From positions 1 through 5,297 of the forward strand of contig PWMZ01000052.1 in the NCBI GenBank assembly GCA_003559065.1: DNA of 5,297 bases, written 5' to 3'. Each line of letters opens with the position of its first letter. Position 1 is the stretch's first letter. A model generated the notes under the pieces. The model saw only the letters and a program-made list of their open reading frames with translations, did not search any database and was not told where the DNA came from. Shown piece by piece: positions 1-5,103 of the stretch. The translations under genes and the position numbers were made by a program. The stretch comes from Candidatus Nealsoniibacteriota bacterium. Lineage in GTDB: Bacteria; Patescibacteriota; Minisyncoccia; Minisyncoccales; GWA2-38-27.

Positions 1-667
1 ATTTACCGAATCTTCGAGAACGATTGGAATATTCTTTTAAAATTTTATCTAAGTCTTTTTTGGTAAAATCGGGCCAATATTTTTTAGTGAAATAGAGTTC
101 GGCGTAAGCTATTTGCCAAAGTAAAAAATTAGAAAGACGGTATTCTCCCCCGGTTCTAATAACTAAATCGGGAGAGCTAGAGAGCCAAAGATTTTTTTCA
201 ATATTCTTTTCGTTTATTGTTTCTTTTTTGTCAATAGTTTTTTTAAAGGCTGAAACTATTTCTGCTTTAGCCCCATAAGAAATAGCCAAGTTTAAAAGTC
301 CTCTTTTATTGTTCTTTGTTTCTTTTTCCGCTTTTTTTATTCTTTCTTGTAATTTTTTGGAGAACCTTTCTTTTTGACCGATGACATTCAGTCTTATTCC
401 TTTTTCATTATACTTTTTAATATTAATTAAAGCTTGGCCCAAAAGTTTCATTAAATAAGTCACTTCCGTTTTAGATCTTTTCCAGTTTTCAGTGGAAAAA
501 GCAAAAATGGTTAAGGTTTTTATTCCTTTTTCAATGGCATAATCCCCTATTTCTTCAACCTTATCTAATCCTTTTTTATGGCCGTAATAAGTAGGAAGGT
601 TTCTTTTTTTAGCCCACCTTCGGTTACCGTCTATAATTATGGCTAGATGTGATGGTTTCTGGTTCAT
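1..667 (-). CDS. uppS: Undecaprenyl diphosphate synthase (cis-prenyltransferase), 3' end cut by window
   Basis: The enzyme condenses isopentenyl diphosphate units onto farnesyl diphosphate in cis configuration, giving the C55 carrier lipid used for peptidoglycan and other envelope polymers; it acts at the cytoplasmic membrane face. The 222 visible residues carry the family landmarks. IIIDGNRRWA at 10-19 has the catalytic Asp at 13, FSTENW lies at 57-62, and RTGGEYRLSNFLLWQIAYAE spans 171-190 with the conserved terminal Glu. The last visible residues, RRFGK, match the usual C-terminal end, so only a few residues should be missing. The usual NYGGR loop reads SYGAK at 130-134, a mild divergence. 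The start at 667 is the only ATG after an in-frame TAG twelve codons upstream. There is no Shine-Dalgarno sequence and no convincing promoter directly upstream, so expression probably depends on the overlapping upstream small gene. Identity is very secure. Confidence 0.97.
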   Translation of the reverse strand, partial: MNQKPSHLAIIIDGNRRWAKKRNLPTYYGHKKGLDKVEEIGDYAIEKGIKTLTIFAFSTENWKRSKTEVTYLMKLLGQALINIKKYNEKGIRLNVIGQKERFSKKLQERIKKAEKETKNNKRGLLNLAISYGAKAEIVSAFKKTIDKKETINEKNIEKNLWLSSSPDLVIRTGGEYRLSNFLLWQIAYAELYFTKKYWPDFTKKDLDKILKEYSNRSRRFGK

Positions 668-809
668 ATATTTGTATGTCGGGCTTACATTGCTCTATGG
701 CGGTTAAAAAACCAACTGCGTAAGCGATTAAGGAAATTAGAATAACTCCTATTATTAATATTATATCTGATTGGTATTTGTTGACAAAAGCTAAAATTTT
801 AGTTAGCAT
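624..809 (-). CDS. Small single-pass membrane protein of unknown function, overlapping uppS
   Basis: I do not recognise this 61-residue protein as a named family. It has a short basic N-terminus (Lys4, Lys11), one strong hydrophobic segment at about residues 16-37 (starting IILIIGVILI), and a polar, partly acidic tail. That pattern suggests an N-in/C-out membrane anchor without a cleavable signal. Its last 44 nt overlap the start of uppS in another frame, including the uppS catalytic-Asp codon, so its C-terminus is tied to uppS coding. Its ATG is 9 nt from the divergent rpmA start. TATAAT lies 1 nt and CATAAT 6 nt upstream of the ATG, but neither has a well-spaced -35. If TATAAT were the true -10, transcription would start inside this ORF and serve only uppS. 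The coherent transmembrane segment makes a real gene more likely than not; a chance ORF remains possible. Confidence 0.6.
   Translation of the reverse strand: MLTKILAFVNKYQSDIILIIGVILISLIAYAVGFLTAIEQCKPDIQIYEPETITSSHNYRR
781..809 (+). promoter_or_regulatory. Predicted sigma70-type promoter for rpmA
   Basis: A perfect TTGACA -35 (781-786) is followed after exactly 17 nt by TAGCAT (804-809, 4 of 6 to TATAAT). The expected transcription start is about 816-818, one to three bases before the rpmA ATG at 819, which predicts a leaderless or near-leaderless mRNA. The whole promoter lies inside the divergent small membrane-protein gene. No experimental support is available. Confidence 0.6.
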
Positions 810-818
810 GATTATATT

Positions 819-1091
819 ATGGCAAAAGTAAAAGCAACAGGAACAACTAAACTTGGAAGAAAATCACAACCTAAATATTTAGGGGTGAAACTTTTTGATG
901 GTCAAAAGGTTCAGGCCGGGGGGGTTATTATTCGTCAAAGGGGGTTAAAATTTGTTTCCGGTAAAAATACTAAAAAAGGTTCTGATGACACTATTTATGC
1001 TGTTAAAGAAGGAATTGTTTCTTTTCAAACTACGGCTAAAAAATGTTTTGATGGTTCTCGCAGAAAGGTTAAAGTTGTTCACGTAAAATAA
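819..1091 (+). CDS. rpmA: 50S ribosomal protein L27 (bL27)
   Basis: bL27 is a large-subunit protein whose flexible N-terminal tail reaches the peptidyl transferase centre. At 90 residues it is close to the usual bacterial length of 85-95. The N-terminus after Met-Ala has the expected basic/Gly pattern (KATGTTKLGRKSQ, 5-17), then LGVKLFDG (21-28), the hallmark IIRQRG (37-42), and SGKNTKKGSDDTIYAVKEG (47-65), matching the family's GxNxxxGxDxTLFA region. The tail from about 70 is basic and divergent. No Firmicutes-type cleavable N-terminal extension is present. rplU (L21) and obg, frequent neighbours of rpmA, are absent from this window, so the gene appears to be transcribed alone. There is no Shine-Dalgarno sequence; a TTGACA promoter ends next to the ATG. 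Its stop is one base from the convergent pyrG stop. Confidence 0.97.
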   Translation: MAKVKATGTTKLGRKSQPKYLGVKLFDGQKVQAGGVIIRQRGLKFVSGKNTKKGSDDTIYAVKEGIVSFQTTAKKCFDGSRRKVKVVHVK

Positions 1092-1107
1092 TCTATTTAC
1101 ACTTTTT
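1083..1107 (+). terminator. Possible weak terminator at the rpmA 3' end
   Basis: A short imperfect hairpin is visible: GTAAA and TA of one arm (1083-1090, with one bulged A) pair with TATTTAC (1094-1100) around a 3-nt loop. It is followed by T5 at 1103-1107. The stem is almost all A/T, so it would be weak. It overlaps the rpmA stop and lies in the end of pyrG. On the minus strand the hairpin is not followed by a U-run, so it would not stop pyrG transcription. Confidence 0.25.
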
Positions 1108-2697
1108 AATGAATCCTTTAAACAAAGGATGTGGTTTTAATGGTCTGGATTTAAATTCTGGATGAAATTGGACGGCTACGAAAAAAGGATGATTTTTAAT
1201 TTCTATAATTTCCGCTAATTTTTTTTCCGGATTTATTCCGGAAAAGATCATTCCATTTTTTTCTAAAATTTCTTTATACTTATTATTAAACTCATAACGG
1301 TGCCTATGTCTTTCTAAGACGTCTTTTTTTTGATAACAACTAAAAGCCTTGGTATTTGGTTTTATTTTACATTTATAGGCTCCTAATCTCATGGTGTTTC
1401 CGTAATTGTTATTCTTTAATAATTCTTCTTGCTCGGGCAAAAGATCGATTATAGGAGTACATTTTTTAGAAAATTCTGTTGAATCAGCACCTTTAATCTG
1501 GCAGACATTTTTAGCAAATTCGATAACGGAAAGTTGCATTCCTAAGCATAATCCCAAAAAAGGGATTTTGTTTTCTCGGCAATGCTTGATAACTTTTATT
1601 TTCCCTTTTACTCCCCTTTCTCCAAAACCTCCAGGTACTATTACACCATGATATTCTTTTAATTTTTTTAAAGATTGGGGATTTTTTTCGTAAGATTCGG
1701 CCGAAACCCATTCAATTACTGGTTTTAGCTTTAAGCTGTAAGCAGCGTGTTTAACGGCTTCAATAACGGAGATATAGGAGTCTTTTAAAGAAAAACTTCC
1801 TGATTCAAAATACTTGCCAACAATAGCTATTTTTACTTCTTTTTTTGCCTTTTCAATGGTTTTAATCATTTCTTTCCAATCTTTTAAATCATTCTTTTTT
1901 GCCTTTAAGTTTAATTTTTTTAAAATTTTATTTCCCAGATTTTCTTTTTCAAAATTAACCGGGACATCATATATGGATTTTATATCGGGAGCGGAAATAA
2001 TGTCTTCCAAATCAAGATTGCAAAAAATAGAAAGTTTTTCTTTCCTAATTTTATCTAGAGTGGTGCTTGACCTAGCTAAAATAAAGTCAGGATGAATTCC
2101 GGCTGAGTTTAATGTTCTAACAGCATACTGGGTGGGCTTTGTTTTCATTTCTCCAATGCTTTTTAAAATAGGCAAATAACCGACCATAAAAAAAAGAATG
2201 TCTTTCGGGTGTTTCATTTTCATCATTCTGGCGGCCTCTAAAAAAAGCATGTTTTGATATTCTCCTACCGTTCCTCCTATTTCTACTAAAACAAAATCTT
2301 TTTTCTCTCCCGCTTTTTTTATACGAGAGATAACCTCTTGAGGGATATGAGGAACAACTTCTACACACTTTCCTTTATATTCTAAATTTCTTTCTTTACT
2401 AATAACTGCCTGATAAACTCGACCAGTACTCATGTAGTTTTTATCAAAAATATTTTCATCTAAAAATCTTTCATAATTTCCTATATCTTGATCACATTCT
2501 AATCCGTCTTCGGTAACGAAAACTTCCCCATGTTCGGTGGGATTCATAGTACCGGCGTCAAGGTTGATATAAGGGTCTATTTTGATGGCTGTTACTTCAA
2601 ATCCTTTTCCCTTAAGTATTCTCCCGATAGATGCTGTTGCTACTCCCTTGCCTATTCCTGACATTACCCCACCGGCTACAAAGATTACTTTGGTCAT
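1093..2697 (-). CDS. pyrG: CTP synthase (glutamine-hydrolysing)
   Basis: Converts UTP to CTP using ATP and glutamine, the last step of de novo pyrimidine nucleotide synthesis, in the cytosol. It is full length at 534 residues (E. coli 545). The N-terminal synthetase domain has the P-loop GGVMSGIGKG (9-18, Lys17), KIDPYIN (39-45), and the metal ligands Asp71 (in DQDIGNYERF) and Glu139 (in VEIGGTVG). The C-terminal class I glutamine amidotransferase domain starts near 288, with VPGGFGERG (354-362), nucleophile Cys384 in GLCLGMQ, ERHRHRYE (462-469), and His512/Glu514 in QFHPEFKSRP. The segment GEYQN (145-149) replaces the common GDIES; these positions sit near the CTP/cytosine site in E. coli. 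The ATG overlaps the rplI TGA by four bases (ATGA) with no Shine-Dalgarno sequence, implying translational coupling to L9. Confidence 0.98.
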   Translation of the reverse strand: MTKVIFVAGGVMSGIGKGVATASIGRILKGKGFEVTAIKIDPYINLDAGTMNPTEHGEVFVTEDGLECDQDIGNYERFLDENIFDKNYMSTGRVYQAVISKERNLEYKGKCVEVVPHIPQEVISRIKKAGEKKDFVLVEIGGTVGEYQNMLFLEAARMMKMKHPKDILFFMVGYLPILKSIGEMKTKPTQYAVRTLNSAGIHPDFILARSSTTLDKIRKEKLSIFCNLDLEDIISAPDIKSIYDVPVNFEKENLGNKILKKLNLKAKKNDLKDWKEMIKTIEKAKKEVKIAIVGKYFESGSFSLKDSYISVIEAVKHAAYSLKLKPVIEWVSAESYEKNPQSLKKLKEYHGVIVPGGFGERGVKGKIKVIKHCRENKIPFLGLCLGMQLSVIEFAKNVCQIKGADSTEFSKKCTPIIDLLPEQEELLKNNNYGNTMRLGAYKCKIKPNTKAFSCYQKKDVLERHRHRYEFNNKYKEILEKNGMIFSGINPEKKLAEIIEIKNHPFFVAVQFHPEFKSRPLKPHPLFKGFIKKCK

Positions 2698-3128
2698 AAT
2701 TTGGTAACAATTAAATTAATTTCTGCTTCTAAATCGTGATCTAATTTTACCTTTACTGGGAATTCTCCTAGCTCTTCGATTGGTTCATTTAACTCTATCT
2801 GTTCCGCTTTTATGTTATGGCCTATTTTTTTGGCTATTTTTTCAGCGGTAATTTTTTCAAATAGTTGATCTTTATCCCCTACTTTAACGGCTATTTCTAT
2901 TTCTTGCCCATCTATTTTAGTAGCTATTTCTTGAAAAGCCTTTAATTCTTCTTCTTTTTTTTCTACCTGGATTTCCTTCTGCATCTTTACCCACTCAACC
3001 GCTTCTTTAGTGGCCGGCTTAGCTAATTTTTTAGGAAGCAAAAAATTCCTAGCGTAACCGTTTTTTACCTCTTTAATTTCATATTTTTGCCCAACTTTTG
3101 GGATGTCTTTTAATAAAATAACTTTCAT
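2694..3128 (-). CDS. rplI: 50S ribosomal protein L9 (bL9)
   Basis: bL9 is a large-subunit protein that binds 23S rRNA near the L1 stalk through its N-domain and projects its C-domain away on a long helix; loss affects reading-frame fidelity. The 144 residues fit the family. The N-domain is MKVILLKDIPKVG (1-13) plus EVKNGYARNFLLPKKLAKPAT (20-40). A charged connecting helix follows at about 41-73, then a C-domain with LF at 89-90 and NEPIEELGEFPVKVKL (114-129). The family's GKLFGSVT loop reads DQLFEKIT here. The gene lies 11 nt after the protease gene and overlaps pyrG by ATGA. A promoter-like element ends 8 nt before its ATG, inside the end of the protease gene, so L9 and pyrG can probably be made independently of the protease. 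Some CPR lineages have lost bL9, so its presence is a useful lineage marker. Confidence 0.97.
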   Translation of the reverse strand: MKVILLKDIPKVGQKYEIKEVKNGYARNFLLPKKLAKPATKEAVEWVKMQKEIQVEKKEEELKAFQEIATKIDGQEIEIAVKVGDKDQLFEKITAEKIAKKIGHNIKAEQIELNEPIEELGEFPVKVKLDHDLEAEINLIVTKL

Positions 3129-3143
3129 ATTTTTATATTCTAA
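3126..3143 (-). repeat. Copy 1 of an 18-bp start-site repeat (TTAGAATATAAAAATATG)
   Basis: This exact 18-mer ends in the rplI ATG, and the same 18 bases end in the protease ATG at 4318-4301. It comprises a -10-like TAGAAT, eight A/T bases and the start codon. The bases either side differ, and the genes are unrelated, so it is not the edge of a longer duplication. Confidence 0.8.
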
Positions 3144-3165
3144 TCTATTTTGTTAATTAATTCAA
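3137..3165 (-). promoter_or_regulatory. Predicted promoter for rplI-pyrG, inside the 3' end of the protease gene
   Basis: On the minus strand TTGAAT (3165-3160, 4 of 6 to TTGACA) is followed after exactly 17 nt by TAGAAT (3142-3137, 5 of 6 to TATAAT). The first three bases of the -10 are the protease stop codon TAG. Eight bases separate the -10 from the rplI ATG, so the expected start site is at or next to the ATG (leaderless). The block from 3143 to 3126 is identical to the one before the protease ATG. Confidence 0.6.
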
Positions 3166-4303
3166 GGGCTTTGTCTAATTGAGGATCTTTTTGTTCTAAA
3201 TAATCTTCTTCTGTCATTTCAATAACGTAATCGGGAATTATTCCTTTTTCTTCAATGGGTTTTTTGTCGGGAGTGAACAATTTAGCAATCGATATTTTTA
3301 TACTGGAGCCGTCTTTTAATCTTTCTAAGCTTTGAACTGAACCTTTACCGAAAGAAGTTTCTCCAACTATGAGAGCATTTTTATTAGCCCTTAAAGATCC
3401 GGCTAAAATTTCCGCAGCAGAGGCCGATCCCTTATTTATTAGGACTATTATTGGATAATTTGAAAGCTGGCCTTTTTTGTCATTTCGGTAAATTATTTCT
3501 TCTCCACTTCTTCTTTGTTCGATAGTAATGATATCGTTTTCTTCTAGAAACCATTTGGCAATATTTACGGAAACCTGTAAATACCCACCAGGATTACCTC
3601 TTAAATCAAGGATTATTCCTTCAATGTCTTTTTTTAGAACCTCATTCACTAGTTGGGAAAAATCTTTTTCAGCCTTTCTATTAAATTGAAAAATTCTTAG
3701 ATAAAGAATGTTGCCATTTTTAATCTCTTTTTGCAAAGAAGGAACTTGGATTACATCTCTTTGTATTTGAAAGTCTCTCGGTTCTTTCCAGTCTTTTCTT
3801 AAAATAGTCAAAAGAACAAAAGTTCCTCTCTCTCCCCTTATTAAACTTACCGCTTCTTCTACAATCATATCTGTAGTTGATTTTCCATCTATCTTTATAA
3901 TTTTGTCACCGGAAAGCAATCCAGCTTTTTCGGCGGGAGTATCGGGTAAGGGAGCAATAACTTGTAGTTGATTTTCTCTTACTCCTATTTCCATTCCCAC
4001 TCCCTCGAAAAACCCATCAGTGTCTTGTAAAAATCTTTCAACTTCTTCTTTCTCTAAAAAAACACTATGATCATCCTCTAGAGCTGATATCATTCCTTTG
4101 ATAGCACCTCTTATTAAAGCGTCTTTATCTATTTCTTTTTGGTCAACATAATTGTCTTGAACTATTTGCCAAGCTTGCCAAAAAAGAGACATGTCTAATT
4201 CTTCTGGTTGTTCAAAGACCGGTTCCATCTTTCTTCCCAAAGAAAAGCCAATACCAAAAAACAAAAGAATAATAATTATGATTAAGAAAGCTTTCTTTAA
4301 CAT
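3140..4303 (-). CDS. ctpA: Membrane-anchored S41 carboxyl-terminal processing protease (Ctp/Prc family)
   Basis: A PDZ-gated serine protease that trims or degrades proteins from their C-termini outside the cytoplasmic membrane; the substrate here is unknown and the symbol is generic. The 387 residues show an uncleaved signal anchor (about 5-22), a helical N-terminal region (about 38-95), and a PDZ domain (about 97-175, with the GVGMEIG ligand-loop region at 101-107 and AGLLSGDKIIKIDG at 127-140). The protease core follows, with LDLRGNPGG (232-240), Ser295 in GSASAAEIL, and Lys320 and Gln324 in GKGSVQ. Ser-Lys and Lys-Gln spacings of 25 and 4 match the Bacillus CtpB triad, so it should be active. 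I chose the ATG at 4303 over an in-frame TTG at 4321. The TTG lies upstream of the -10 hexamer, hence outside the predicted transcript, and would add six polar residues before the anchor. Confidence 0.95.
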   Translation of the reverse strand: MLKKAFLIIIIILLFFGIGFSLGRKMEPVFEQPEELDMSLFWQAWQIVQDNYVDQKEIDKDALIRGAIKGMISALEDDHSVFLEKEEVERFLQDTDGFFEGVGMEIGVRENQLQVIAPLPDTPAEKAGLLSGDKIIKIDGKSTTDMIVEEAVSLIRGERGTFVLLTILRKDWKEPRDFQIQRDVIQVPSLQKEIKNGNILYLRIFQFNRKAEKDFSQLVNEVLKKDIEGIILDLRGNPGGYLQVSVNIAKWFLEENDIITIEQRRSGEEIIYRNDKKGQLSNYPIIVLINKGSASAAEILAGSLRANKNALIVGETSFGKGSVQSLERLKDGSSIKISIAKLFTPDKKPIEEKGIIPDYVIEMTEEDYLEQKDPQLDKALELINKID

Positions 4304-4318
4304 ATTTTTATATTCTAA
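4301..4318 (-). repeat. Copy 2 of the 18-bp start-site repeat
   Basis: It is identical base for base to the block ending in the rplI ATG. Here it ends in the protease ATG (4303-4301). Having the same spacing to the start codon in two unrelated genes is what makes it informative as a promoter/start module. Confidence 0.8.
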
Positions 4319-4340
4319 CAAATGAAAAAGAAAAAAGCAA
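4312..4340 (-). promoter_or_regulatory. Predicted promoter for the protease gene
   Basis: On the minus strand TTGCTT (4340-4335, TTG core only) is followed after 17 nt by TAGAAT (4317-4312, 5 of 6). Eight bases separate the -10 from the ATG at 4303, again predicting a leaderless transcript. It lies back to back with the methyltransferase promoter in a 77-nt divergent intergenic region. Confidence 0.55.
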
Positions 4341-4344
4341 AAAC

Positions 4345-4372
4345 TTGTTTTTTATAGTGTATTTTGTACAAT
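4345..4372 (+). promoter_or_regulatory. Predicted promoter for the methyltransferase-HD gene pair
   Basis: TTGTTT (4345-4350, TTG core only) is followed after 16 nt by TACAAT (4367-4372, 5 of 6 to TATAAT). Eight bases then separate it from the ATG at 4381, the same spacing as in the two repeat-bearing promoters on the other strand. A second candidate -10, TATAGT (4353-4358), has no matching -35; if used it would leave a leader of about 15 nt. Confidence 0.5.
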
Positions 4373-4380
4373 TAAATAGT

Positions 4381-5103
4381 ATGGATTTTAAAAAAGATGC
4401 TTATGGGCAACAAATATGGTCTTTTTATCAAAAAAAAGAGGGTTTTGAATTAGTAGAAAGAGACGACAAATATATTAATCTTTCCATGGGTGCTCCTCGA
4501 TATTTTGCTCCCTATAAAGATTGGCCGGAAAGAGAAAAAAAGGCCATTAAATTTGCCAAGGGAAAAGTGCTTGATATAGGTTCGGGAGCAGGCAGGGTTT
4601 CTTTATATTTACAAAAGAAAGGCCTTGACGTTTTAGGTATCGATAATTCTCCATTAGCAGTTAAAGTTTGTAAAAAAAGAGGGGTGAAAGCTCGTGTTTT
4701 ACCTATTGAAAAGGTTGATCAGCTTGACCAATCTTTTAATACTATTTTAATGTTTGGAAATGGTTTTGGTTTGTTCGGAAGCTTTAAAAAAGCCAGAAAA
4801 TTATTTAATAAACTATTCAAAATCACTACTTCTGAAGCTTTAATAATTGCCGAATCTACCGATCCTTACAAAACGGAAGAATCTTGTCATTTGAATTATC
4901 ACAAGCTGAATAAAAAAAGAGGAAGAATGCCCGGCCAATTAAGAATTAGAATAAGATTTAAAGAGTATGTCGGCGATTGGTTTGATTATTTATTGGTATC
5001 TAAAAAAGAAATGAAAGAGATTTTGAAAGGAACCGGTTGGCGAGTAAAAGAATTTATTGATTCTAAAAATAGCATTTATTTTGCCATAATAGAAAAAAAA
5101 TGA
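4381..5103 (+). CDS. Class I SAM-dependent methyltransferase, substrate unknown
   Basis: The 240-residue cytosolic protein has the Rossmann-fold SAM site. Motif I is VLDIGSGAGRVSLYL (63-77), and VLGIDNSP (84-91) holds the acidic residue that binds the SAM ribose. Other conserved-looking segments are MGAPRYFAPYKDWPERE (36-52), GNGFGLFGS (126-134), ESTDPYKT (158-165) and RGRMPGQLRIRIRF (180-193). From memory these recur together in an uncharacterised bacterial methyltransferase group; no substrate can be assigned. It has no signal peptide or membrane segment. The start at 4381 is preferred to an in-frame TTG at 4345, because that TTG falls in the predicted -35 and would add twelve residues encoded by promoter DNA. 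The gene is the first of a pair whose second member, an HD hydrolase, overlaps by ATGA after an A8 run. Confidence 0.88.
   Translation: MDFKKDAYGQQIWSFYQKKEGFELVERDDKYINLSMGAPRYFAPYKDWPEREKKAIKFAKGKVLDIGSGAGRVSLYLQKKGLDVLGIDNSPLAVKVCKKRGVKARVLPIEKVDQLDQSFNTILMFGNGFGLFGSFKKARKLFNKLFKITTSEALIIAESTDPYKTEESCHLNYHKLNKKRGRMPGQLRIRIRFKEYVGDWFDYLLVSKKEMKEILKGTGWRVKEFIDSKNSIYFAIIEKK

Noticed and set aside
653..667. A separate promoter immediately before uppS
   Set aside because: The 20 nt before its ATG contain only weak A/T matches with no hexamer at the 8-nt spacing seen elsewhere and no aligned -35, so co-transcription with the upstream small gene is preferred.
1406..2368. Open frames of 66-93 codons at 1406-1651 (+), 1511-1711 (-), 1814-2095 (+) and 2117-2368 (-)
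   Set aside because: All lie fully inside pyrG, whose frame encodes conserved CTP synthase motifs throughout. Their translations are low-complexity shadow sequences with no recognisable domain.
4339..4352. Inverted repeat AAAAAC-TT-GTTTTT between the two divergent -35 elements, a possible operator
   Set aside because: It is made of A and T runs of a kind common in this DNA, has only six-base arms, and there is no regulator gene nearby. Chance is the simpler explanation.
2694..5103. Possible UGA recoding (UGA = Gly) as in SR1/Gracilibacteria
   Set aside because: rplI and the methyltransferase gene end with TGA exactly where the protein families end and the next gene starts, and no conserved Gly in the window is encoded by TGA.
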